64,000 nucleotides of DNA from Corallococcus caeni (lineage in GTDB: Bacteria > Myxococcota > Myxococcia > Myxococcales > Myxococcaceae): NCBI RefSeq assembly GCF_036245865.1, contig NZ_BTTW01000002.1, positions 186,001 to 250,000 on the forward strand. Reading direction: 5' to 3'. Shown here piece after piece: positions 35,232-42,430 of this stretch. The notes below the pieces were generated by a model that was not told the DNA's origin, made no database searches, and saw only the letters and a list, made by a program, of their open reading frames with translations. Position numbers and translations under genes: made by a program. The stretch's first letter is position 1, and each line of letters begins with the position of its first letter.

Positions 35232-36370
35232 CGCGGAGCCCGCAGAAAAGCTGGCTGCAGGAGTTCGCGGCAACGGCAGCGAAGACAGACAGCTTTACGG
35301 GCAAGCCGGACCACGCCGCCCTGCTGGCGGCGGGCCTAATCGGCGAGGCCGGAAGCGTCGTCGCCGAGCTGAAGAAGGCGCGCCGTGAACGTGAAGCGTA
35401 CCCGGTCTACCGCGAGAGGATGGTCGAGGAGGTTGGCGACTTCCTCTGGTACTTCGTGCGCCTAGCATCAGTCGTCGCACCTGGACTGCTCGACGAGCTT
35501 CCAGTGCCGGGCAAGATCGTGATCTCGGCAGCGGATGGCCCCCTGCTCATGGGGCACCTTGAGTTCGGTGCAGCGGTGGGCGAGGTGCTCGCAGCGGTCA
35601 GTGGTTCGAAGGGCGGCGACATGCGCGCGCTCCTGCGTCGCACTTGGACTCTGCTGACGGTGATCAGCAACGATGCCAACGTCTGCCTGCGCGACGCTTC
35701 TGGGCGCAACACGGCGAAGACGAAGAGTCGGTGGCCCGACGAGAAGAACTACGCGCCGCTCTTTGACGAGGACTTTCCGGTTGAGGAGCAGCTCCCCCGG
35801 CGCCTTCAGGTCGACTTCATTGAGCGCGCACGCGGCGCCCGGCGGGCCGTCATTCTGCGGTGCAACGACATCAACTTCGGCGACCGCCTCACCGACAACA
35901 TCGAGGACCCGGACGGGTACCGCTTCCACGACATCTTTCACTTCGCCTACGCGGTGCATCTCGGATGGTCGCCCGTAGTGCGTGCGCTCATGCGGACGAA
36001 GCGCAAGAGCAACTCGAGGATCGACGAGGCGCAGGACGGTGCCCGCGCTGGCATCATCGAAGAGGCTGTTTCAGCGATCGTCTTCAGCCGCGCGAAGCAG
36101 CTCAAGTTCTTCGAGGGGCTCGACCACGTCGACCTCGACCTGCTGAAGACCGTCAAGGAGTTCGTCGAGGGCTTCGAGGTCGAAGCCGTGCCGCTATGGC
36201 AGTGGGAGACGGCCATCCTCGAGGGCTACGGCGTCTTCCGCGCCCTGTGCGCCGGACCAGGCGGCCGCGTGGCGCTCGAACTCGTCGAGCGCCGACTCAG
36301 CTACACGCCTCACGCGGCGAACGAGGAATACGCTAAGGGACTTCCTTCTACTTCGCGAGGAGCGACATGA
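35228..36370 (+). CDS. MazG-like NTP pyrophosphohydrolase with MazG C-terminal domain
   Basis: A 380-residue two-part protein. The N-terminal ~100 residues show the MazG helical pattern: GLIGEAGSVVAELKKARRE and later RMVEEVGDFLWYFVRLA, with the paired acidic metal ligands EAG..E and E..D. The C-terminal part has IN.GDRLTDNIEDPDGYRFHDIFHFAYAVHLGWSP, typical of the MazG-C domain. Such enzymes remove pyrophosphate from (possibly non-canonical) NTPs. In this operon it may police altered nucleotides made by phages. The ATG at 35228 overlaps the previous stop; the last codons overlap the next gene. Confidence 0.83.
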   Translation: MTRSPQKSWLQEFAATAAKTDSFTGKPDHAALLAAGLIGEAGSVVAELKKARREREAYPVYRERMVEEVGDFLWYFVRLASVVAPGLLDELPVPGKIVISAADGPLLMGHLEFGAAVGEVLAAVSGSKGGDMRALLRRTWTLLTVISNDANVCLRDASGRNTAKTKSRWPDEKNYAPLFDEDFPVEEQLPRRLQVDFIERARGARRAVILRCNDINFGDRLTDNIEDPDGYRFHDIFHFAYAVHLGWSPVVRALMRTKRKSNSRIDEAQDGARAGIIEEAVSAIVFSRAKQLKFFEGLDHVDLDLLKTVKEFVEGFEVEAVPLWQWETAILEGYGVFRALCAGPGGRVALELVERRLSYTPHAANEEYAKGLPSTSRGAT

Positions 36371-36912
36371 GCAGCAAGCACAAAGTCTTCGTCAGCTACC
36401 ACCACGCGCTCGACGAGAACTACAAGAATATCTTCGAGTTGCGCTTCGGGAACGCGTTCGGCGCCATCGTGCCGGGCTCGGTGCAGGTGGGCGACATCAG
36501 CCCGAACCTGCCGACGGATACTATTCGTCAGAAGATCCGCGATGAGTACCTCCGCGACACTTCGGTGACTGTCGTCCTGATCGGCGAGGAGACTTGGCAG
36601 CGCAAGCACGTCGACTGGGAGATCGGGTCGTCGATCCGACACACAGAGTACAACCCTCGGTCTGGCCTGCTCGGCATTTTGCTGCCGTCGTACCCACGCA
36701 TCGACAAGTCCAAATACAATCACCGGACGCTCCCTCCTCGACTCCACGACAACATCAAGTGCGGATTCGCGAGCATCCACAACTGGTCGGAGGATGCGGC
36801 GACGGTCCAAGGCTGGATTCACGAGGCCTACCTGCGGAAGAGCCGCGTGAACCCCGATAACTCGCGCGATTTTTTCGGCAAGAACCGCACTGGCTCCGAG
36901 TGGACCGACTGA
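36367..36912 (+). CDS. ThsB-like TIR-domain protein (second copy)
   Basis: A 181-residue TIR protein of the ThsB/DUF1863 type, distinct from the first copy. KHKVFVSYHHALDENYK opens the fold, TVVLIGEETW is the central strand, and E85 in HVDWEIG is the catalytic Glu. The region between (GDISPNLPTDTIRQKIRDEYLRD) is the usual helix with the substrate loop. It overlaps the MazG gene by 4 bp. Two different ThsB-like sensors in one operon imply recognition of more than one phage trigger, as inferred for multi-ThsB Thoeris loci. Confidence 0.85.
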   Translation: MSSKHKVFVSYHHALDENYKNIFELRFGNAFGAIVPGSVQVGDISPNLPTDTIRQKIRDEYLRDTSVTVVLIGEETWQRKHVDWEIGSSIRHTEYNPRSGLLGILLPSYPRIDKSKYNHRTLPPRLHDNIKCGFASIHNWSEDAATVQGWIHEAYLRKSRVNPDNSRDFFGKNRTGSEWTD

Positions 36913-36914
36913 GC

Positions 36915-37922
36915 ATGCTAGCGACCTACGAGATTCGGCTGCCGGGGGGCCGCGTGCTCAAGCCGACTCCTGTGTTCGACACCTACTGGCGCTTCGCCTC
37001 GGAGCGCCAGGAGATGTTCATGCGCCGCGTGCTCGGAAGCATGCCTCCGTGGACCGAGGACCCGATCCTCAGCGTTCATCGCTTCACGAATACGTATCGC
37101 GCGTCTGACCGCGTGAGCCAGTACCTGATTCGGCACGTGATCTACGAGGGCTCGCAGAAGGCCGAGGAGGTCTTCTTCCGCACGATCTTGTTCAAGCTCT
37201 TCAACAAGATCGAGACGTGGGAGGCACTGAGCGCGAAGCTTGGCGTGCTGAGCTGGCGAGAGTTCTCCTTCGACACCTACGCGAAGGTGTTGGACCAGCT
37301 TCTCGAAGACGGCGAGCGCGTGTACTCGGCAGCGTACATCATGCCGTCGCCTGCGTTCGGCAGCCCACGCAAGCACCGGAACCACCTCCGGCTCGTCGAA
37401 CTCATGATGAAGGACGGAGCCCCGAAGAAGCTCGCAAAGGTGGGCTCACTCCGAGCCGCGTTCGAGCTGCTGCGCGGCTACCCGTCGCTGGGTGACTTCC
37501 TCGCGTTTCAGTTCGCCATCGACCTCAACTACAGTGAGCTCACTGACTTCTCGGAGATGGAGTTCGTGGTCGCTGGCCCTGGCGCGCGCGATGGCATCCG
37601 CAAGTGCTTCAAGGATACGGCGGGGCTGACGGAGGCCGAGATCATCCAGGTCATGGCCGAGCGCGCCGAGGCCGAGTTCCAGCGCCTCGACATGAGCTTT
37701 CGGAATCTGTGGGGACGAAGCCTTCAGCTCATCGACTGCCAGAACGTCTTCTGCGAGGTCAGCAAGTACGCGCGCGTTGCCCACCCAGACGTCGAAGGCG
37801 AATTGGGGCGAACGCGCATCAAACAGAAGTACGCGCCCCGACCAGTGCCGATCCCGCAGTGGTACCCGCCGAAGTGGGGAATCTCCGTCGATGCGTTGCC
37901 GACACGCGGTGTCCATCGGTGA
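36915..37922 (+). CDS. 5-hmdU DNA kinase helical-domain family (putative base-hypermodification) protein
   Basis: A 335-residue, largely helical protein with the pattern of the HMUDK helical / putative DNA base hypermodification family: FDTYWRFASERQEMFMRR, PPWTEDPILSVHRFTNTYRASDRVSQYLIR, FNKIETWE, SAAYIMPSP, FLAFQFAIDLNYS and FVVAGPGARDGIRKCF. Relatives in phages act in making modified thymines in DNA. No Walker-type kinase domain is fused here, so it may recognise or cut modified DNA instead. ATG 36915 starts two bases after the previous stop; a GTG at 36900 is an alternative. It is last in the operon. Confidence 0.75.
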   Translation: MLATYEIRLPGGRVLKPTPVFDTYWRFASERQEMFMRRVLGSMPPWTEDPILSVHRFTNTYRASDRVSQYLIRHVIYEGSQKAEEVFFRTILFKLFNKIETWEALSAKLGVLSWREFSFDTYAKVLDQLLEDGERVYSAAYIMPSPAFGSPRKHRNHLRLVELMMKDGAPKKLAKVGSLRAAFELLRGYPSLGDFLAFQFAIDLNYSELTDFSEMEFVVAGPGARDGIRKCFKDTAGLTEAEIIQVMAERAEAEFQRLDMSFRNLWGRSLQLIDCQNVFCEVSKYARVAHPDVEGELGRTRIKQKYAPRPVPIPQWYPPKWGISVDALPTRGVHR

Positions 37923-38219
37923 ATGGCCCCCGCATTCGTCGCGGGACAGTTCGAATCCGAGAGAGCGCCCCGGCTCACGACGCGCAACCTGCTGGATTCG
38001 CAATGATTCGCAGATTTGGGACGGTGCGAACGAAGTTGGTTCGTCCTACAGAGAGCGTTGCGAACGGGCTGGTGAACGACGTCCTACGAGGGGCCAGGAG
38101 ATCGCCCGCGAGTCTGCTTGAGTTTCGTGACGCGACCCGAAACAGCTCGAGGAACTGTGCGCGTCTCGCTCGCCCTCAGGAGGAGTCCGTACGGGCTGGC
38201 ACGTATGCCGCCCATCTGA
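37923..38219. other. Non-coding segment between the defence operon and the right end
   Basis: About 300 bases inside the element without a convincing gene; frames are short and shadow-like. It leads into the terminator and right inverted repeat. Confidence 0.5.
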
Positions 38220-38251
38220 TGAGGGCTGCGGCTGAAGCAGCCCCTCATTTT
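38220..38251 (+). terminator. Intrinsic terminator of the defence operon within the right repeat
   Basis: TGAGGGCTGC (38220-38229), 7-base loop, GCAGCCCCTCA (38237-38247, one bulged C), then TTTT. It overlaps the inner edge of the right inverted repeat, so the element may insulate itself from its host. Confidence 0.62.
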
Positions 38252-38327
38252 AGATTCTCCCTCTGGGTTTGCCGGCTCGGCTACCCATGCGTTCTCCGCA
38301 GGAAGTTTTCAAATGAGAGGATAGCCC
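38231..38327 (-). repeat. Right terminal inverted repeat
   Basis: The reverse complement starts TGGGCTATCC and aligns over about 86 positions (38316 down to 38231) with the left repeat, with about 11 substitutions and one gap. Conserved blocks are the same as on the left. Confidence 0.88.
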
Positions 38328-38330
38328 AGG

Positions 38331-38336
38331 CCACAG
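38331..38336. repeat. Target-site duplication, right copy (CCACAG)
   Basis: Second copy of the 6-bp direct repeat, immediately outside the right end of the element and inside the 5' half of the HNH gene. Confidence 0.8.
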
Positions 38337-38732
38337 CGGCCGGTAGAAGCCGGGCTCGATGCCGTAGAAGTAGATGAGCGGTGCGTCCAGTTGCTGCGCG
38401 CGCATGAGCCGGCGGTTGTCGCGGCCCTCGATGTCCGTTCCCTGGAACTTGTAGAGGAAGGCCCCGTCCGAGGCCACGTTGTCATCGTCGTACCGCGCCA
38501 CCCGTGAGCCGCGCGGCACGGTGGTCTTGATGGACGGCGCGGTCTCCTGCATCTGCCGGGGCCAGAAGATGCCGCGCGTCCGGTTGGCGAAGAGGTGTTG
38601 TTCGCCGTGGAGCTGGAAGCCCTCCGCGATGCGGTCCCAGGAAAGGACTTCGCCATACAGGTCCACCAACGCCTGCAAGGCATTGAAGGCTGCCAGCCGG
38701 ATGGCCTGGTCGTTGTCGGAGGGCGTGGGCAC
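38331..38732 (-). pseudogene. N-terminal half of an HNH endonuclease gene split by the mobile element
   Basis: From GTG 38732 the frame reads 134 codons up to ...EPGFYRPLW, ending in the duplicated CTGTGG. It contains DRIAEGFQLHGEQHLF, SIKTTVPRGSRVARYDDD and FLYKFQGTDIEGRDNRRLMRAQ, the usual N-terminal region of ~300-residue HNH predicted restriction endonucleases. The frame then runs into the inverted repeat and stops after about 27 foreign codons. The continuation lies 6.6 kb away at 31220-31727. 402 bases up to the junction is an exact multiple of three, so precise excision would rejoin the frame. Confidence 0.87.
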
Positions 38733-38756
38733 GGGTCCACGACCAGGTTACCAGGC

Positions 38757-39614
38757 TCAGGCCCTGTCGAGCAGGGCGCCCCCCGGGCCGAAGCCCAGGG
38801 ACAGACACAGCACGCGGTGTCCCTTCACCTGGGGCGCCCGCCGCGCGGATTCGGCCGCCAGCTCCGCGTCGTTGAGCACGAACACCGGGCCTCCTGTATC
38901 CGGCAGGCCCGCGTGGGCGAGGATGTCCGGGACCAGCGAGGCCGTGCCCTCGAAGCCGTAGGTGCAGCCTCCGGGCAGCAGGTCCTCATCCAGCGGACAC
39001 GGCAATGCCAGACACAGGGCGTCCGGAGGCACGCGGGCGTCCTCCGCGAGGACCGTCCGCAGCGCTCCCGCGATGAATGCCACCGTGTCCCTGAGATGAT
39101 GGCCGTCCGCGGGACGTGGCTGACCGATGAACAGCGGGGGCAGCGTGGCGAGGTCCCGCTCGAAGACGCGCGTGGCGCCGGGACGCGCGACCTTGATGCT
39201 CGTCTGGCCCACGTCCACGCAGAGCGGGCTTCGCGCGCCCGTGGCTTCCAGCATGCGCAGCCCCGCGCGCACGGGGGCGAAGCGCGGTGACAACGCGATG
39301 TGCACCGGGCAGCGCAGCGACGCCGTGGCCTCCCTCAACGCGGCGGGAAAGCCGTCCAGCTCCGCCAGCCCTCCACTCAGGTACGCCGCGTCCGGCGCGT
39401 GCTGCTTCACCAGCAGGAAGAGCGCCTCCGCCAGCGCGGGCATCACGCGCGCCGCGAGCTTGGCTCCGGGCACCCCCGCGCGCCGGTCGTCCTCCACCCA
39501 CGGCGAGCCCAGCAGCTCCCACAGCTCACGCCCGAACACGGGCAGGTTCCACACCTCCAGCGGCGTCACGCCCTCGGGGTGATGCCTGCGAGGACTCCAC
39601 CTCGGGGGACTCAC
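38757..39614 (-). CDS. ASKHA-fold sugar-kinase-like protein, apparently circularly permuted
   Basis: A 285-residue protein starting at GTG 39614, overlapping the glycosyltransferase stop as GTGA. The ROK/ASKHA motifs are all visible but in rotated order. The C-terminal-type element (PALAEALFLLVKQHAPDAAYLSGGLAEL) comes first, and the phosphate-1 loop CVDVGQTSIKVAR only near residue 120. Then follow LPCPLDEDLLPGGCTYGFEG, VLNDAELAAESA and finally LCLSLGFGPGGALLD. This suggests a circular permutation of a ROK-like kinase. Its place in an operon with a glycosyltransferase fits a sugar or glycoside substrate. Confidence 0.7.
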   Translation of the reverse strand: MSPPRWSPRRHHPEGVTPLEVWNLPVFGRELWELLGSPWVEDDRRAGVPGAKLAARVMPALAEALFLLVKQHAPDAAYLSGGLAELDGFPAALREATASLRCPVHIALSPRFAPVRAGLRMLEATGARSPLCVDVGQTSIKVARPGATRVFERDLATLPPLFIGQPRPADGHHLRDTVAFIAGALRTVLAEDARVPPDALCLALPCPLDEDLLPGGCTYGFEGTASLVPDILAHAGLPDTGGPVFVLNDAELAAESARRAPQVKGHRVLCLSLGFGPGGALLDRA

Positions 39615-40804
39615 GCCACGAGCCCGGCGATGCGTTCGGCGGCGGTCCTCGCGCCGTCGTGTGCGCGGTAGGAGCGGGAAACCTCCGCCACGCGGTCGCG
39701 CATGGATGACTTCGGTGCAAGCAATTGCGCGATGGCCTCCCGGCACGACTCCACCGTGAGGGTCCGCGGGTCCCTCGCCAGCCCCGCTCCGGCCTTCTCC
39801 AGGAAGTGCGCCTGCACGGGCTGGTCGTTGCATACGGGCAGCAGCAGCATCGGCACGCCCGCCGTCATCGCCTCCATCACGGAGTTCGCGCCGCCGTGGG
39901 AGATGAACGCCGCCGCTCGCTCCAGCAGTTGGCGCTGCGGCGTGTAGCGGACCGCCACCACGTCACCGGGCAGCGTGCTCGGGAAGTCCGTGTCCGCCAG
40001 CTCGCCCGCGCACAACACCAGCGTCACGTTGAACGGCTTCGCGGCCTCCGCGATGAGGCGGAACAGCTCCGGCTGATAGGAGATCTGACTTCCGAAGGAC
40101 ACGTACAGCACCGGCTTGTCGCCCAGGCGCTCCCAGGGGAAGGGCACCTCGTCGCCCCGGGGCTCGGGCGGGATGGACGGGCCCACGAGCAGCGTGTCCG
40201 GGGGCACTCCCGCGTCCGGGCCCAGGAAGGCCTCGGTGGCGAAGATGACGTTGAGCCGGGGCGACAGGCACTCGCAGGTGCGGAAGCGCGCGTCGAAGCC
40301 GTGACGGCGGAACAGGGCCTGACGGTCGTCCTTGAGCGCTCGCACGTTGCGCAGCAGGGGAATCTCCGGCCGCGGCTCCAGCAGCGTCAGCGCGGAGGAC
40401 ACGCCCGCCCACGGGATGCCCTCCGTGTGCGCCGCGAGCACCGCCGCGTACTGCATCCCGTCCAGGGCCATCACGTCGGGACGGAAGGCGCGCACCACCT
40501 CGCGCACGGGCTCCAGCAGCGCGGGCGCCGCGTCCAGCAACAGGCCGCGGATCCACTTCCCCAGCGCCACGTCATCGAGCACCAGCTTCGCCAGCGCCTC
40601 GCCTCCCGTCTCGATTCCCGGCGGCGCGGCTTCGACGTGTGGCAGGCGCAGCACCTCCACGCCCAGGGACTCGAGCTGCGGCGCGGGTTCGGGGATGCAC
40701 AGCCAGCCGACGGTGTGCCCCAGGCGGCGCAGCCACTGGGCCACGCCGACCATCGGGTTGAGGTGGCCCTTCTCGGGCGAGGTGGCGATGAGGACTCGGG
40801 ACAT
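39611..40804 (-). CDS. UGT-type (GT1) glycosyltransferase
   Basis: A 397-residue cytosolic glycosyltransferase of the macrolide/UGT type (GT-B fold). The N-terminal acceptor domain begins RVLIATSPEKGHLNPMVGVAQ. The C-terminal donor domain has VLYVSFGSQ and the signature FISHGGANSVMEAMTAGVPMLLLP...DQPVQA that binds the nucleotide sugar. Such enzymes glycosylate natural products, sterols or macrolides. It starts directly after the stop of the asparagine-synthase-like gene and overlaps the kinase-like gene by 4 bp, so the three form one operon, probably for a small specialised metabolite. Confidence 0.9.
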   Translation of the reverse strand: MSRVLIATSPEKGHLNPMVGVAQWLRRLGHTVGWLCIPEPAPQLESLGVEVLRLPHVEAAPPGIETGGEALAKLVLDDVALGKWIRGLLLDAAPALLEPVREVVRAFRPDVMALDGMQYAAVLAAHTEGIPWAGVSSALTLLEPRPEIPLLRNVRALKDDRQALFRRHGFDARFRTCECLSPRLNVIFATEAFLGPDAGVPPDTLLVGPSIPPEPRGDEVPFPWERLGDKPVLYVSFGSQISYQPELFRLIAEAAKPFNVTLVLCAGELADTDFPSTLPGDVVAVRYTPQRQLLERAAAFISHGGANSVMEAMTAGVPMLLLPVCNDQPVQAHFLEKAGAGLARDPRTLTVESCREAIAQLLAPKSSMRDRVAEVSRSYRAHDGARTAAERIAGLVA

Positions 40805-42319
40805 TCAGGGAGGCGCCTCGGTGTGGGCCTGGAGCATGGCCAGGGACACGAGGCGCATCAACAACCGATCCATCGGTCCGGCCTGCGCACCGTCGGGCGG
40901 CAGGCGGACGTAGCGCTCCAGCAAGCCCAGCACCGCTCGCGAGTCGATGACCTGGAGGGGCTCCAGCCTCGCGGGAGAGAGCCACGCGCGATACAGCTCC
41001 AGCCAGCGCGACCTCACCGGGCTGGAGAGCGCGGTGTGGCCATACCGGGGCGTCTTGCGCGCGAGGCGGACCTCCTCCGGCACCAGGGAGCGCACCGCGT
41101 GCCGGAACAGCCACTTGCCGAACCCGTCCCGCGTCAGCACGGACTCCGGCAGGGCCAGGGCCACCCGCGCGAAGCCTTCATCCAGGTAGGGCGTGCGGAC
41201 CGTGAGCCCGTGGGCCCGGGCGCCCCGCAGCTCGGGCGGGAGGATGAGCTCGGACAGCACCCACTTCGCGTAGCGCAGCTCCTCGGTGGGGAGCGCATCC
41301 GTCGCTGGCAGATCCCACGGCGCTGGCAGCGCGGCGAGCACGGTCCCCAGGTTGTCCACAGGGGGGGCGTGCGGAGCGTGATCGCTGTTCACGCCCTCGG
41401 AAACAGCCCTCAAGTTGTCCACAGGGGTGGAGTCTTCAGTGCGTCCCACGGCTTGATCGGAGCCGTCATTTCCAGAGGGAGCACGCCCCGTGGATGGCTT
41501 TGATTCCTGATCGCCACGCGGCGCCCCCTCCAGGGGCCTCCCCGAGTTGTCCACAGCCCCCCGGGTCGCTCCGGAGGCCTCTTCATGATCGCGCGAGCCG
41601 ACTGTGAGCGGCGCCCGCAAGTTGTCCACAGCCACCAGGGCCTCGTGCCTCAAGACCTGCGCGGCCAGGGCCCGGTCCTCATCCACGCGAGCCTTCGCGG
41701 CAGACAGCGCGCCGGGGGTCCCCCGGAGCACCTCGTCCGCTCCCGCGCCGCTCAGGAGGATGGGGCCCGCGCCCTGCCGCCGGGCCTCCAGATAGAACAC
41801 GTCGCTCGCCACGGCGCGGGCGTTGAGGATGACGGTCTGGTTGGCGAGGACCGCGTGCTCGAACAGGTCCGGGAGCACCGAGTCCGGGATGAGCACGTCC
41901 ACCAACTCCGCGCCCGTCACCTTCGCCATCCGCCGCGCGTTGCTCCGCTCCACCGCGTCCGCGAAGTGCACGTCCATGGTCCACGCGCGCACCTTCCCCG
42001 GAGCATGCCGGGCGGCCATCGCGCACAGGGCCGCGCTGTCCACGCCGCCGCTCAGGCTCACCTCGTGCGTGCCTGCTTCGACATGCGCCCGCACGGTGTC
42101 GGACCAGGCGGCCAGCAGCCGCGCCGCGAGCCCTTCCTCATCGCGTGCCGCCGCTTCACGGAGGACTCGCGGCAGCGCCACCTGGAGGGGCTCCACCTCT
42201 GGCCGCAGCTCCGCGTTGGACGCGCGGGCGTGGAACAGCAGGTCGCTCACCGCCCGAGGAGCCAGGCCGCGCGTGGAAGTCCTTCCCTGGGGTGACGCGT
42301 TGGGAGGCCGGGTCGGCAT
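40805..42319 (-). CDS. Asparagine-synthase-like ATP-pyrophosphatase (amidotransferase domain absent)
   Basis: A 504-residue protein with the adenylating domain of asparagine synthetase B: PP-loop SGGVDS at residues 90-95, LSGAGADEVLRG near 192, and ELILPPELRGARAHGLTVRTPYLDEGF. It lacks the N-terminal Cys glutaminase domain of AsnB, as do beta-lactam synthetase-type relatives that form amides or lactams on small molecules. Residues about 228-330 are a hydrophilic, probably disordered insertion not seen in the family; it repeats VDN(L/S) four times. It heads an operon with a glycosyltransferase and a sugar-kinase-like gene. Confidence 0.82.
   Translation of the reverse strand: MPTRPPNASPQGRTSTRGLAPRAVSDLLFHARASNAELRPEVEPLQVALPRVLREAAARDEEGLAARLLAAWSDTVRAHVEAGTHEVSLSGGVDSAALCAMAARHAPGKVRAWTMDVHFADAVERSNARRMAKVTGAELVDVLIPDSVLPDLFEHAVLANQTVILNARAVASDVFYLEARRQGAGPILLSGAGADEVLRGTPGALSAAKARVDEDRALAAQVLRHEALVAVDNLRAPLTVGSRDHEEASGATRGAVDNSGRPLEGAPRGDQESKPSTGRAPSGNDGSDQAVGRTEDSTPVDNLRAVSEGVNSDHAPHAPPVDNLGTVLAALPAPWDLPATDALPTEELRYAKWVLSELILPPELRGARAHGLTVRTPYLDEGFARVALALPESVLTRDGFGKWLFRHAVRSLVPEEVRLARKTPRYGHTALSSPVRSRWLELYRAWLSPARLEPLQVIDSRAVLGLLERYVRLPPDGAQAGPMDRLLMRLVSLAMLQAHTEAPP
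41352..41630 (+). repeat. Four exact TTGTCCACA (DnaA-box-like) copies within a coding insertion
   Basis: TTGTCCACA occurs at 41352-41360, 41415-41423, 41547-41555 and 41622-41630, all on the plus strand, each preceded by G and followed by G (core GTTGTCCACAG). Steps are 63, 132 and 75 bases, all multiples of three, so each copy reads VDN in the opposite-strand gene. The nonamer equals the preferred DnaA box of high-GC bacteria such as Streptomyces. Its position inside a disordered insertion suggests DNA-level selection or an inserted repeat. Confidence 0.75.
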
Positions 42320-42430
42320 GCGGTCTCCATCATAGGGGCTGCGTCCGGTCGTATCAGGGGGAAGCTCGGAGACGGTGGGCTATCCTCCCGGGGAGACGCT
42401 TCGCTTCACGCGAACAGGGAAGGGCGGGAC

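Larger units (their letters stand above)
31728..38330. mobile_element. 6.6-kb transposase-less element carrying a TIR-based defence operon
   Basis: The element is defined by four independent signs. Long imperfect terminal inverted repeats lie at both ends (outer TGAGCTA and TGGGCTA; then about 86 aligned positions with roughly 12 differences). A 6-bp direct repeat CCACAG flanks it. Both flanks belong to one HNH gene whose reading frame is exactly restored by removing the element and one repeat copy. Its base and codon composition is less GC-extreme than the surroundings. It contains six coupled defence-type genes and no transposase, integrase or recombinase, so it must be mobilised in trans by a related full element. 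Confidence 0.87.
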
